Source: Phil1 sp040767925 (GTDB lineage: Bacteria; Bacillota; Clostridia; Christensenellales; CAG-138). From it: 64,000 nucleotides of DNA. The DNA lies in the NCBI GenBank assembly GCA_040767925.1, contig JAXGNN010000003.1, forward strand, positions 310,001 through 374,000, read 5' to 3'. Below are positions 52,475 through 60,605 of the stretch, piece by piece. Position 1 is the stretch's first letter. Every line of letters begins with the position of its first letter. The translations under genes were made by a program, and so were the position numbers. The notes under the pieces were generated by a model that did no database searches, was not told the DNA's origin, and saw only the letters and a list, made by a program, of their open reading frames with translations.

Positions 52475-52785
52475 CGCGAAATCCTCCCTTATTCTATCCA
52501 TAGCCTTATCATACCGCTTTTGTTTCCTTTTCAACCGTGACAAACACACCGTTTAAGAACTGTTCCTGTTCTTTGTTCCTCTTTATCATATAACAATCAA
52601 ATGCGGGATTCAACTCCGATTTCCAGCAGTCGCCGCGAGGCGCGCTCTTTTGGGAAAACCTGTGCTTGCACGCGCCGTGCGACACCGTATTATACGGATA
52701 AGACGGCCGCGTTGTCAATCTCCGCCGATGCCCGGTCTTCCGAGCGGGACGGCATGAAAGCGGGCCCGCGCGGCGGCAGGGCGCG
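52475..52785 (-). promoter_or_regulatory. Promoter region and long leader of the rubredoxin-rubrerythrin operon
   Basis: A strong promoter is seen at TTGACA (52713-52718), 18 bp, TATAAT (52689-52694). A second possible one, TTGAAT then TATGAT after 17 bp, lies about 100 bases nearer the gene. The first would give a leader of about 205 bases. A 26-codon reading frame beginning MIKRNKEQEQ exists in the leader without a ribosome binding site. No other gene was seen here. Confidence 0.6.
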
Positions 52786-53043
52786 CTAGGGCTTTTCGAC
52801 CACCATGACCTCTACGCCGAGCTCTTGGATTTTCCTCAGCTCGTCCTCCACGGCGTCCCAGTCCGTAATCAGGAGGTCGAAGCGATCCGCGTCGCACATC
52901 TTGACGAAAGCGTTAAAGGCAATCTTGTGGTTGGGCATTAATAAAATGCTTTTTCTCGAATTTCCGATGACCGTTCTATGGAACGTACGGCCTCCCCAAA
53001 GCGAACTCCGCGAACCGGGGCAGGTTTCAACGATGGCAGGAAA
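52786..53043 (-). pseudogene. Remnant of a DeoR-family regulator (C-terminal part)
   Basis: An open frame ending at the TAG 52786-52788 encodes TVIGNSRKSILLM, AFVKMCDADRFDLLITD and QELGVEVMVVEKP, the usual end of the DeoR sugar-phosphate-sensing domain. The N-terminal HTH and most of the sensor are missing: the frame closes with a stop just upstream of about 53043, and no start with a ribosome binding site is seen. It borders a GNAT remnant and an IS-derived gene, so it is the product of rearrangement. Confidence 0.65.
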
Positions 53044-53305
53044 TCAGCCGATGTGCATCACCATGACGAGGCAAGGATTCCGCTCATCCCAAAGCGTGGG
53101 GAGCACCTCGAGCTTTTGGAAGCCAAGGCTCTCATAGAACAGCCGCGTGAGATCGTACTCGGCAAAAAGGCCCGCGTCGACCGTCTTGACGTGGAGGAAC
53201 GCGTACCCGCGCGCCTTCGCGTATTCATGGAACGCCAAAAACAGCCGTCTGCCGACGCCCTTCCTGTGGAGCTCGGGCAGCACGCCCATGACGTAGATTT
53301 CAGCA
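53044..53305 (-). pseudogene. GNAT acetyltransferase remnant (C-terminal part)
   Basis: An open frame reading YPAEIYVMGVLPELHRKGVG then RRLFLAFHEYAKARGYAFLH and FYESLGF, the acetyl-CoA loop and C-terminal half of a GNAT enzyme. It is GC-rich like the core genome. At about 53303 it runs directly into AT-rich transposase sequence in a different frame, so its 5' half is lost. The same bases also encode the last residues of the transposase frame. Confidence 0.75.
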
Positions 53306-54259
53306 GGATATAACTACTTTTTCAGAAAGCAATGTAGTGTTTGTCACAAAGAAAAAGTATTCGTACTCAGAGCCTTCTAAAAGTGATATTTGTGCTCTTT
53401 CTTTTTCTGGTTTCAGTACGCGAGACACAACAAACCTTCTGTCTTTCTCCCAGTTATCTAATTTTGTAAACAGTTCTGTAGTTTCTCTGCCTTCTTCACC
53501 TTTAACGAATACAACCGATGAATTCGTTGCTTGGGATGCAAGCGTAGAATAACTTTTGGCTTTAATTAAATATTTGCAACCAAGAGATTCTATCGTTTCA
53601 ATAATTTTTTCATCAAAGTAGCCACTATCCATTCGAAATAAAATCTCTAAATCATCTGTTTTGATGTTGGCTACTATTTCTTTGATCATTTCAGATGCAC
53701 CGTTAGCTGTGTAAGTATTGCCACTTCTTACAAATCCGGTGACGTAGGCTTTTAATTCGTCGCAAAATGCAAACTGGATATTGTAGCATCGGTTTCCTAG
53801 TTTCTTGGGATTATATCCTTTTGATGCACCTTCTTGATGACCTTCTACGTTGATTACACTACTATCAATATCAATCGTAATGGATGTCAATTTACTTTTA
53901 GTGAGCAGTTTTTTAAAGACTTTAAAATTAATGTCTCTAAACATTTGTGTTGTCTTAAAGGTGAAGTTTCCTAAAAACCGTGACACTGTTTCAGGTTCTT
54001 TTACGGAAATATCAAATTCATTAACGAGTGGATCATTTTGAAGGAGCTTTAGACGTTCTAGCTTGTCTATACCAATAAAGTGACCACAGATCATCGTCTT
54101 TATATGATTCATCTTGATTTTATTTGTGGAGTCATTATCAAATACGAGGTCATTTTCAACTAGATCAAAAATCTCATTACTTTTTGCGTTCTCAAGGAGA
54201 AGAAAAAGACCTGCATTTGATGTTAGATTCTTAGCTGTGAAATCAATTTTATTAATCAT
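53300..54259 (-). mobile_element. IS1380-type transposase gene, 3'-truncated
   Basis: A 319-residue product resembling IS1380-family DDE transposases: TIDIDSSVINVEGHQ with the first Asp, SKGYNPKKLGNRCYN, VRSGNTYTANGASE and RMDSGYFDEK with the second Asp. Family members are some 100 residues longer; the C-terminal part with the third acidic residue is missing, replaced by a few codons read into GNAT remnant sequence. The enzyme should be inactive. The gene is AT-rich and starts the AT-rich block that extends to about 59.9 kb. No certain terminal inverted repeats were found. Confidence 0.8.
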
Positions 54260-54351
54260 AATTTAAACCCCTTTTTCTGCTTTTGTTACTATTATTGTAC
54301 CATATATCGACTCATAAAAGCTGATAATTCAACACATTTTTGAGCATTTTT

Positions 54352-54372
54352 CTTTCACCCAATGGGTGAAAG
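54352..54372. repeat. 10-bp palindrome upstream of the transposase gene
   Basis: CTTTCACCCA (54352-54361) and TGGGTGAAAG (54363-54372) are perfect inverted copies around one base. It lies between the transposase start and the yidC stop and may belong to the IS end or be a regulator site. Confidence 0.5.
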
Positions 54373-54457
54373 CTGAATTTTGAAGGAACGTATATTTATC
54401 AATTCTTTGAGTGTGGTTTATAAAGTACTGACGTAGAATCTCAGTCGTAGATTGAAT

Positions 54458-55363
54458 CTATAATATCGTTTCGGGATGATCCGCGGCGGCGACTTTTAGT
54501 TTTTGTTTTTTCAAAACAAAGATGTTAATAAACATCTGCTGCGCGATTTGATAAACATTCCCGATAATCCAGTAAAGACCCAATCCGGCGGGAACCGTGA
54601 AAGCAATGACTCCGCTCATGATGGGTGAAATCATGGCCATGTTGTTTTGCATGGATGCCTGAGCTTGGGTTTCATCTGTTTTTGATGCGCCTTTCATGGA
54701 ATATCTTACTGAAAAGTAAGAGGTAAGTGCAGAAAGCACAGGAATCAATAGCAGAAGATATGTACTTACGTCCGCACCACCATTGAGATAATGACTGGGG
54801 TTCCATGTAGGCACTGTTCCAAGATTGATTCCCAAAAAATTCATATTTAGCAAATCCGCCGGTTTTAGTAAATCAGATACTGCCTGAAGCTGTTCTGAAT
54901 GGTTGCTAAAATAGGTAATAATACTCAGGTCTTTCATATTCGCAAGCTTTTCAGTTCCCTCTGGTATCAAAGTATAAAGCTGAGTGATAACTTCGGTGGA
55001 TTTCCCAACCATGTATTTCAAAGGTTGAGAAATAGCATAGTATAGTGAAAATAAAATCGGCATCTGTACCAATAGGGGAAGGCAGCCGCCGGTCGGATTT
55101 ACCTTGTTTTCCTGATAGAACTTCATGATCTCCGCACTTTGCTTTTCCTTGTCGTCTTTATATTTTTTCTGGATTTCCTGCATCCGAGGCTGAAGATCGC
55201 TCATTTTTGAGGTCGATTGTGCCTGTTTTATAGTCAGAGGAAGCAGCAGAGTCTTCATTCCCACTGTAAAAAGAATGATTGCGATCCCATAGTTTTGAAA
55301 CGCGATGTTGTCATATATAAATTTCAAGACGGCTCCCATGGGGATAGCGATGAAATCAAGCAT
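54458..55363 (-). CDS. yidC: YidC/Oxa1-family membrane protein insertase (paralogue)
   Basis: A 301-residue insertase: an N-terminal helix, the conserved amphipathic MKTLLLPLTIKQAQSTSKM region, a charged coiled cytoplasmic hairpin (MQEIQKKYKDDKEKQSAEIM), GGCLPLLVQMPILFSLYYAI, and a C-terminal helix set (VPAGLGLYWIIGN). Housekeeping yidC normally lies beside rnpA and rpmH; here it is the last gene of an AT-rich operon with a UbiB-like protein, so it is probably a second copy. GGAGG is 11 bases from the ATG at 55361-55363. Confidence 0.9.
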   Translation of the reverse strand: MLDFIAIPMGAVLKFIYDNIAFQNYGIAIILFTVGMKTLLLPLTIKQAQSTSKMSDLQPRMQEIQKKYKDDKEKQSAEIMKFYQENKVNPTGGCLPLLVQMPILFSLYYAISQPLKYMVGKSTEVITQLYTLIPEGTEKLANMKDLSIITYFSNHSEQLQAVSDLLKPADLLNMNFLGINLGTVPTWNPSHYLNGGADVSTYLLLLIPVLSALTSYFSVRYSMKGASKTDETQAQASMQNNMAMISPIMSGVIAFTVPAGLGLYWIIGNVYQIAQQMFINIFVLKKQKLKVAAADHPETIL

Positions 55364-55393
55364 ATTCTTACAATCCTCCCTCAAAAGGGTATA

Positions 55394-55915
55394 TTAAAAG
55401 CACAATAGACTTTGAAGCCTGCGCACGCTTTTTCTTTCTCCCAAACGACAGATTTCTATAAAAGCGCAATACTTATCTATAACCGCTACAATGTAAGCCT
55501 CTTTATACTTAGGCAACGTAATTGTTAGCGGCCACATATGTTTCAAAATGATATCCCGCTCCAACGCATTTAGGCAAAATGCCTTCTTCGCGTTTTGTAG
55601 AGCGCTGCGTGGATGATTTAGCCCGTGTAGGCCTTTATGTGATCCTTTTATGTGCCAGTCATACAGGAAAAAATCGTGAAGAAGCCCGCCTCTGGCCGCA
55701 CAACGATAATTAAGGTTTATCTGTTTGCAAACCAAATAACTGCAGTACGACACATAAAGGCTGTGTTCCAGACAATCAACGTCGCAGTGTTGAATATAGT
55801 TTTTCATGGATCTGACCGATGGGTGATTTATCAGATCGCTTATGCTATCCAGAAAGTCTATGTCAGCGGAGGAGTCCGGCTGTCGTCTTAGCATGGAGTT
55901 GATTCTATCAATCAT
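55394..55915 (-). CDS. HD-domain protein
   Basis: A 173-residue small HD-superfamily protein: His in DCLEHSLYVSYCSYLVC, His-Asp in GGLLHDFFLYDWH, and later HPRSALQNA and ILKHMWPLTI with further histidines. Clostridial proteins of this size and pattern are annotated only as HD phosphohydrolases. GAGG eight bases before the ATG at 55913-55915. It lies between the ubiB-like and yidC genes with gaps of about 25-30 bases, so all three are probably cotranscribed. Confidence 0.8.
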   Translation of the reverse strand: MIDRINSMLRRQPDSSADIDFLDSISDLINHPSVRSMKNYIQHCDVDCLEHSLYVSYCSYLVCKQINLNYRCAARGGLLHDFFLYDWHIKGSHKGLHGLNHPRSALQNAKKAFCLNALERDIILKHMWPLTITLPKYKEAYIVAVIDKYCAFIEICRLGERKSVRRLQSLLCF

Positions 55916-55940
55916 AGTTCTTACCTCGTTCCCTGTATTT

Positions 55941-57626
55941 TTAGTGGCGCGACCGAAACATGGAGAGTATAAGCCCCAGAACAATCACGACGGCCAATGC
56001 CAAGCCCACTTTCAATACGACAATATTAAAAAGGTACATCTCACCGCTTGTATCCGCGCTAAGGCCAGAACTTATCAGGACTCCGGCGACGATAATGCTT
56101 ACGGCAAGCAATATCACGCTGAAAGACATCCTGTTGAAAATCCGTTCCAATCGTTTTTGAAATGTGTCCAGTTCTTTCATTTCAAATTTAACGGCAAAGT
56201 CCTCATCTTCCGCATTGCGTAAAAGATTACGCATGGCGGATGGGAATTCAGTGAGCAGCTCCCGGTAATTTAACAGGCTCTTTTTTATCCGGTGCCGGGC
56301 CTTGTCAATCGAAAACGACTGATAAATCAGCTTTTTAGCGATTGGCTCCGCGACGACAAGAGCGTTTAACTCCGGTGCCAGTTTTTCCAATAGCGATTGG
56401 AGAGTTCCCAGCGTTTTGGCTAACAAAGTGAATTCACGGGGTATTCTCACATGGTTCAAATATGCGGTATGAAGTGTCTCATGAAGCAATTCGTCAAGCT
56501 TTATCTCGTTCATAGGCATGGTCAGGTATTTTTCGATGATTACATCTATATCTTTTTCAAATCTTTTAACATTACCCCGGGGAGCCATGGCGTCCATGTC
56601 AAGAATGGAACTGACCACCATGCCGCTGTCTTTGGTGGCAACCCCTATAAAAAAATCAGAGATCATATTTTTACGGGATTCGTTCAAGTATCCTACCATC
56701 CCAAAATCAAGAAACAGGATCGTGCCGTCTGGCAGAACCTGAATATTGCCCGGATGCGGATCCGCATGAAAAAAACCGTCTCGGAGCACCTGATTGCATA
56801 TGGACGTAGCAAGCCTTTCAGCGGCCTTTCTTCGGTCAATACCCGCCAGATCCAAGGCTTCCAAATCGCTGATCTTAATGCCTTTAAAATACTCCATGGT
56901 AAGAACGCGTTTTGTCGTGTAAATCCATTTTATCTTTGGGACCGTGACGCCTTCGTCTTCGCGGAAATTGCGCAAGAAGGTATCCGCGTTTTCTCCCTCT
57001 TTCATAAAATCCATTTCATTTTGGATCGTCTTTTGAAAATCATCCACCATGCCGCTAAAATCATAGAGTTCCCCGTATTTTGTGTGATGGTCGAAAAAAT
57101 GTGCCATCTCACTTAGAATATCGAGATCCAGACCAATGACTTTTTCAATACCTGGCCTTTGGACTTTTACGGCGACTTCTTTCCCCGAGATCAGTCTTGC
57201 ATGATGGACTTGGGCTATGGACGCCGCGGCCAAAGGTTCTTCGTCAAATTCTTGATAGATATTTTCCAGACTGTCATTGAATTCAACTTCAATGAGCGCC
57301 TTTACGTCGGCAAAGGGGAAGGGCTGCACCGAATCCTGCAGTTTTTTAAGCTCTTCAATTACATCTGGCGGCAACATGTCCTGTCTTATACTTAATAGCT
57401 GTCCCAGTTTAACAAATGTCGGTCCCAATTCTTCAAAAGTCAGTCTCAGCCGTTTTCCTGTTGAACCGCGAGCATTGTCAGGCGCGGTATCTGCATCCGA
57501 AATCTTATCTTTTCGCCGCAAAGTATAACGAAGCCCAAGCTGCCCCAGCAACAGGCCAAAACCGTACTTTGCAAAAACGGTAATGATCTCCCTGTATCTT
57601 CTGACACGATTATGCTTGTAATCCAT
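55941..57626 (-). CDS. UbiB/ABC1/AarF-family atypical protein kinase
   Basis: A 561-residue UbiB-family protein: the KxGQ motif in FVKLGQLLSIR, the alanine-rich loop EEPLAAASIAQVHHA, VAVKVQRPGI, the catalytic HADPHPGNIQV and FLDFGMVGYL, and two C-terminal membrane helices (about 500-555). In aerobes the family supports ubiquinone synthesis; in anaerobic Bacillota its role is unknown and probably linked to membrane lipid chemistry. The ATG at 57624-57626 is taken; a TTG seven codons upstream is possible. Confidence 0.92.
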   Translation of the reverse strand: MDYKHNRVRRYREIITVFAKYGFGLLLGQLGLRYTLRRKDKISDADTAPDNARGSTGKRLRLTFEELGPTFVKLGQLLSIRQDMLPPDVIEELKKLQDSVQPFPFADVKALIEVEFNDSLENIYQEFDEEPLAAASIAQVHHARLISGKEVAVKVQRPGIEKVIGLDLDILSEMAHFFDHHTKYGELYDFSGMVDDFQKTIQNEMDFMKEGENADTFLRNFREDEGVTVPKIKWIYTTKRVLTMEYFKGIKISDLEALDLAGIDRRKAAERLATSICNQVLRDGFFHADPHPGNIQVLPDGTILFLDFGMVGYLNESRKNMISDFFIGVATKDSGMVVSSILDMDAMAPRGNVKRFEKDIDVIIEKYLTMPMNEIKLDELLHETLHTAYLNHVRIPREFTLLAKTLGTLQSLLEKLAPELNALVVAEPIAKKLIYQSFSIDKARHRIKKSLLNYRELLTEFPSAMRNLLRNAEDEDFAVKFEMKELDTFQKRLERIFNRMSFSVILLAVSIIVAGVLISSGLSADTSGEMYLFNIVVLKVGLALAVVIVLGLILSMFRSRH

Positions 57627-57822
57627 CCTATCAATCCTATCCTGCAATCCTGCAACATCGCCAAACCATCTGTTTAATCCGTAGGAATGGATGAAGCAGG
57701 ACCTTTTTGGTCAACCCCAGAGGGAGAAGGATGCGTCAAGAACATCGCATCATATAGTTAAAGCGCCTTTCATTGATCCGCATCCTTTCTCAAGCCTGTG
57801 GGTTTTGCGGCAATATAATCGC

Positions 57823-58161
57823 TTACTCTGTATCCTCGTTTTTAAGATATCCATGTTCCCGGAGGGTCTGCTGAACCTGTTCCCTTACGATTTCCGCGAT
57901 TTCATCCTTTGTCACAATATCTTCCTTTTTTGCTACATTCGCAAAGTCCAAAGCCTTTGCGACCTCGTTTTGGATCAACTTTTTCAATTCCTCCCGTTGC
58001 TCTTCGCCTCGCTGTACAAGTTCGGACGCAAATTGACGGGCGTCTTTTTTCGATACCTCGCCTTTGCCGACCAGTTCCTCCACAAACTCTTCTACTTTTT
58101 CCCGTGAATACAGCAGAAGTCCCAGCCCCAGGTTGATTGACTTTTCAAATGCGTTTGACAT
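57823..58161 (-). CDS. Phasin-like (PhaF-type) coiled-coil protein
   Basis: A 112-residue, strongly charged helical protein: a short hydrophobic start (FEKSINLGLGLLLYSREKVE) then a long amphipathic coiled coil rich in Glu and Lys. Proteins of this form are listed as polyhydroxyalkanoate synthesis regulator phasins and often precede UbiB-like genes in Bacillota. No PHA synthase is present, so granule binding is not implied. AGGAG eight bases before the ATG at 58159-58161. It starts 15 bases after tetR. Confidence 0.75.
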   Translation of the reverse strand: MSNAFEKSINLGLGLLLYSREKVEEFVEELVGKGEVSKKDARQFASELVQRGEEQREELKKLIQNEVAKALDFANVAKKEDIVTKDEIAEIVREQVQQTLREHGYLKNEDTE

Positions 58162-58176
58162 GATACACACTCCTTT

Positions 58177-58758
58177 TTAATTTATTAAGCTTTCCGCCAG
58201 ATTTAAGGATTCGAAGGAAACATCATTGTCGGAGCTCAGCATGAGTTGAATTGAAGTTCCATAAAAAGCACCAAGGATCAGCTTCGCAACGTTTCGAGGA
58301 GAATAATCCGACTTCCGATTGTCATTATCCGTATTCAAGGTCAGGTTTTTCTCAATAATCTCCGCCAGCCTCTCAAACAGGCTGTTTACTTTTTCTCGGA
58401 AGGACGGTACCCATAGCGCCTGTGCAGTAAAATCGATAAACAGCTTGAATAGATTGGGATTGTCTTTGAGTAATTCTTTGAAAAAAGCCATAAGCGCAGC
58501 GAATTTTTGCTTCCTACCCGTAGCTGATTCCAGCTTCCGCTCAATTTCACTTAAATACTGGTAAATCATCATATTGATGACCTCAAGAAACAGATTTTCT
58601 TTGCTTTTGTAGTAGTAGGTTACCTGGCCCAGCGCGACCCCGGCTTCATCAGCTATGTTCCGCATTGTCACAGCGGCATAACCCCTTGTGGAAAGGCATT
58701 CGAATGCCGTATTTAAAATTTTTTCGGATGGCCCTGTTTTGTCGGTCTTTCGCTGCAT
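58177..58758 (-). CDS. TetR-family transcriptional regulator
   Basis: A 193-residue regulator: the N-terminal HTH is clear (GYAAVTMRNIADEAGVALGQ, then VTYYYKSKENLF), with a ligand-binding helical C-terminal domain of the fatty-acid or antimicrobial-sensing size. GGAGG lies before the ATG at 58756-58758. A near-perfect 22-bp palindrome sits just downstream of its -10, so it very likely represses its own operon, which carries the phasin-like, ubiB-like, HD and yidC genes. The ligand is unknown. Confidence 0.9.
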   Translation of the reverse strand: MQRKTDKTGPSEKILNTAFECLSTRGYAAVTMRNIADEAGVALGQVTYYYKSKENLFLEVINMMIYQYLSEIERKLESATGRKQKFAALMAFFKELLKDNPNLFKLFIDFTAQALWVPSFREKVNSLFERLAEIIEKNLTLNTDNDNRKSDYSPRNVAKLILGAFYGTSIQLMLSSDNDVSFESLNLAESLIN

Positions 58759-58776
58759 GATGCACCTCCGCATTTT

Positions 58777-58827
58777 TTAGTTCGTACGTACGTACTAAAC
58801 TATAACAGAACTTGCTGCCTTTGTCAA
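58777..58827 (-). promoter_or_regulatory. TetR operon promoter and operator
   Basis: TTGACA (58822-58827), 17 bp, TATAGT (58799-58804) on the minus strand. Immediately downstream, 58777-58798 is a 22-bp palindrome (half sites TTAGTTCGTAC and GTACGTACTAA, one mismatch), typical of TetR-family operators that block initiation. Confidence 0.85.
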
Positions 58828-59826
58828 CCCCATCGGATTCATTGCTTACAAAAACATCCGCAGTGATAGCTAAGTAGTCAACTGCGGATGCTTCTATATA
58901 GTACGCCTTTCCCATTTGTAGGGGTGCAATTCAGAAAGGGCAATAAATCATTGATTGTTCCCGTCGAGCCTTATGCCAGCCATGTGGGGTACAGCCATCA
59001 GTCGAGTAGAATGGGGACGCCGATATAAAAGAGTTTTATTTTATATTTGCTGTAAATGGAAGCGTCGGCCTCATACAACACTGGTTGAAAAACGGGTTGA
59101 ACCAGTCCACCACGGAAATAGCGCAGATCATAATGGTCACCTATTCTTAAATTTTTTAATTTAAGGCAACCCATGAAAAGTACGGAAATAAAAAGACCGG
59201 CTGCCGAAATGTCCAATCGCAAAGGAGGCGGGACTATTCAGCAGCCGGAATTGTGCATCGTGAACAATATAGTGGTGTATACTTTAACGATGAAAGGGAG
59301 TAGCATCATTGTGCCTATCCTGCTTCAATTAGCCGAATGGGGCACTTATTAAGTGCAAGAAAATTCGGACAGTAAAACTTTTTGCAATGAATGTCAATCT
59401 ATAACATAATACGCTTGAGAGACCCGAACGCATTATGCCAAAAAAACAAGGAATATAGTAAACTGTGTGCAGACGGCTATTATATTCCAATGTTTCTACT
59501 CTACGTATCTTTATTGCCAATAAGCTTACATACCGGTGAACATATATTACCGCCTGTATATTTGCAAAATGAGCACCATATCCGGGTTCCAGCCATGTAA
59601 GGAGATTTACGGTTTAAACATTTTTGGGGCAAACCTTTAGGTGGAGTAGTGTACTTCATATCAAGACCTCCTTTTATTTTTTATGAGGTCATTATATAAT
59701 TAGTTTGTGCCCTCAGTGTGCCCTAAAGCCGCGAAATAAAAGAAATTGAATATTTGAGCGCCATACAAAATCCAATCCAGAGCCGTGAAGGGTCGAAGCC
59801 CTCAATACTCCCATATAAAATAAAAC

Positions 59827-59912
59827 AGGGCTTCCGGAGTCGGCGATTGACCACGGAAGCCCTTAATTCAAGCCTTTTTCAGCCTTTTTCGGCTGGAGAG
59901 GGCTTTTTTTTA
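59827..59912 (+). terminator. Terminator with competing upstream hairpin (attenuator-like)
   Basis: AAGCCCT (59857-59863) pairs with AGGGCTT (59899-59905), enclosing AGCC/GGCT and followed by T-rich sequence: an intrinsic terminator. The same left arm also pairs, over 10 bp, with 59827-59836, so the two hairpins exclude each other. No gene follows on the plus strand before the antisense ssrA. Confidence 0.55.
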
Positions 59913-59985
59913 TTGTATCAAAATCTGCATTTACATAGACTCACTCTGCAGTAGTGGGGATTTTCTGCTCGAAATCTCGACATTC

Positions 59986-60100
59986 CCGTTTGCCGAGTGC
60001 ACACCCTATGAACACCCCCAAGTTTCCGTTTGCCGAGTGCAAGGCGTAATCTACCTATATGCTTCGTAGACGGGGCTTTTTCTTTGCACTCTACAAACGG
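59986..60100. repeat. Three copies of a 16-17 bp repeat near the ssrA 3' end
   Basis: CCGTTTGCCGAGTGCA at 59986-60001 and 60026-60041 (direct, 40-bp period), and an inverted copy with two changes at 60084-60100. The arrangement is like recombinase arm sites or operators; there are too few, unevenly arranged copies for a CRISPR array. Confidence 0.6.
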
Positions 60101-60113
60101 CAGAAAACTAAAA

Positions 60114-60199
60114 AGCCGCCAGAAAGCCTTGCTACCAAGACCTTCTGACGGCTACCGTGTGCAAAATAAAAACGCCAGCATTGTATCAATACTGACGTT
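60114..60199 (-). terminator. Two tandem intrinsic terminators after ssrA
   Basis: First: a 13-bp stem with two G-T pairs (60187-60199 with 60171-60183) and a three-base loop, then TTTATTTT on the minus strand. Second: 60142-60153 with 60114-60126, then GGCTTTTTAGTTTT. They lie directly beyond the tmRNA 3' end. Confidence 0.8.
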
Positions 60200-60205
60200 C
60201 TTATA

Positions 60206-60557
60206 TGGTGGAGCCGAGGGGAGTCGAACCCCTGTCCGAAAACCTGTCGACAAGACCTTCTACGAGCGTAGCTTATGTTTTAACATTCCCTCCGTCCGGC
60301 CCCCGTAAGCAGGGTCCGCACTTTAGTAGCTTCATAGATCCCACCCGCGGCAAAGCTTACGCGGGCTGGTTCCCCACATTGATGACGCCCGTATCCGACG
60401 GCGTGGGCACCGCCGGGCGGACGGTCACTGCTTAAGCAGCGACGGGTACGAAATTAGATTCGTCAGTTGGTTTTTAATTTCCCGCTTTTTACGAAGCGCG
60501 GGGCTTCGGCTCGCTTATCCGGCCTCCACGATCCCCGTCGAAACCATTTTCGGCCCC
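60206..60557 (-). ncRNA. ssrA: Transfer-messenger RNA (tmRNA)
   Basis: Rescues stalled ribosomes together with SmpB. The 5' end GGGGCCGAAAATGGTTTCGA (from 60557) pairs with the 3' end CGGCTCCACCA (to 60206) as an acceptor stem; the T-arm GGGGTTCGACTCCCC is just inside. The tag reading frame ends in NFVPVAA and a stop (TAA), preceded by TDES; the exact resume codon is uncertain. The 352-base length is normal. It follows smpB, as in many Bacillota, and the encoded CCA end is intact. Confidence 0.95.
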
Positions 60558-60584
60558 ATGGGCGGCGATCAAGCCGTTGTTGGT

Positions 60585-60590
60585 ATTATA
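60585..60590 (-). promoter_or_regulatory. -10 element of the ssrA promoter
   Basis: TATAAT on the minus strand; a weak -35 would fall within the smpB 3' end. The start predicted near 60578 leaves about 20 bases to be removed from the tmRNA precursor. Confidence 0.55.
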
Positions 60591-60605
60591 CTATATTTTT
60601 TTAGC

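Larger units (their letters stand above)
58828..60113. other. Long AT-rich intergenic region, no recognised gene
   Basis: About 1.3 kb with only short reading frames of no recognisable family. It holds tandem TGTGCCCT copies near 59705 and 59716, a pair of mutually exclusive hairpins at 59827-59912, and the CCGTTTGCCGAGTGCA repeats at 59986-60100. The composition and repeats suggest the worn end of an integrative element next to ssrA, but no integrase gene is visible. Confidence 0.5.

Noticed and set aside
52509..52586. 26-codon leader peptide upstream of rubredoxin
   Set aside because: No ribosome binding site and no regulatory codon run; kept only as a note in the leader description.
58998..59222. 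74-codon minus-strand reading frame in the ssrA-side intergenic region
   Set aside because: No ribosome binding site, no recognisable domain, in a region rich in decayed sequence; left as unassigned.
59289..59351. Short plus-strand reading frame starting MKGSSIIVPILLQLAEWGTY
   Set aside because: Only 20 codons, no ribosome binding site and no known family.
59775..59800. Degenerate tRNA or tmRNA 3' end (att duplicate) resembling a T-arm
   Set aside because: The loop lacks the closing G-C pair and no acceptor or anticodon arm can be drawn; similarity to the ssrA end is too weak.
59986..60100. CRISPR array
   Set aside because: Only two direct copies of a 16-bp repeat, a third is inverted, spacing is not uniform, and no cas gene is near.
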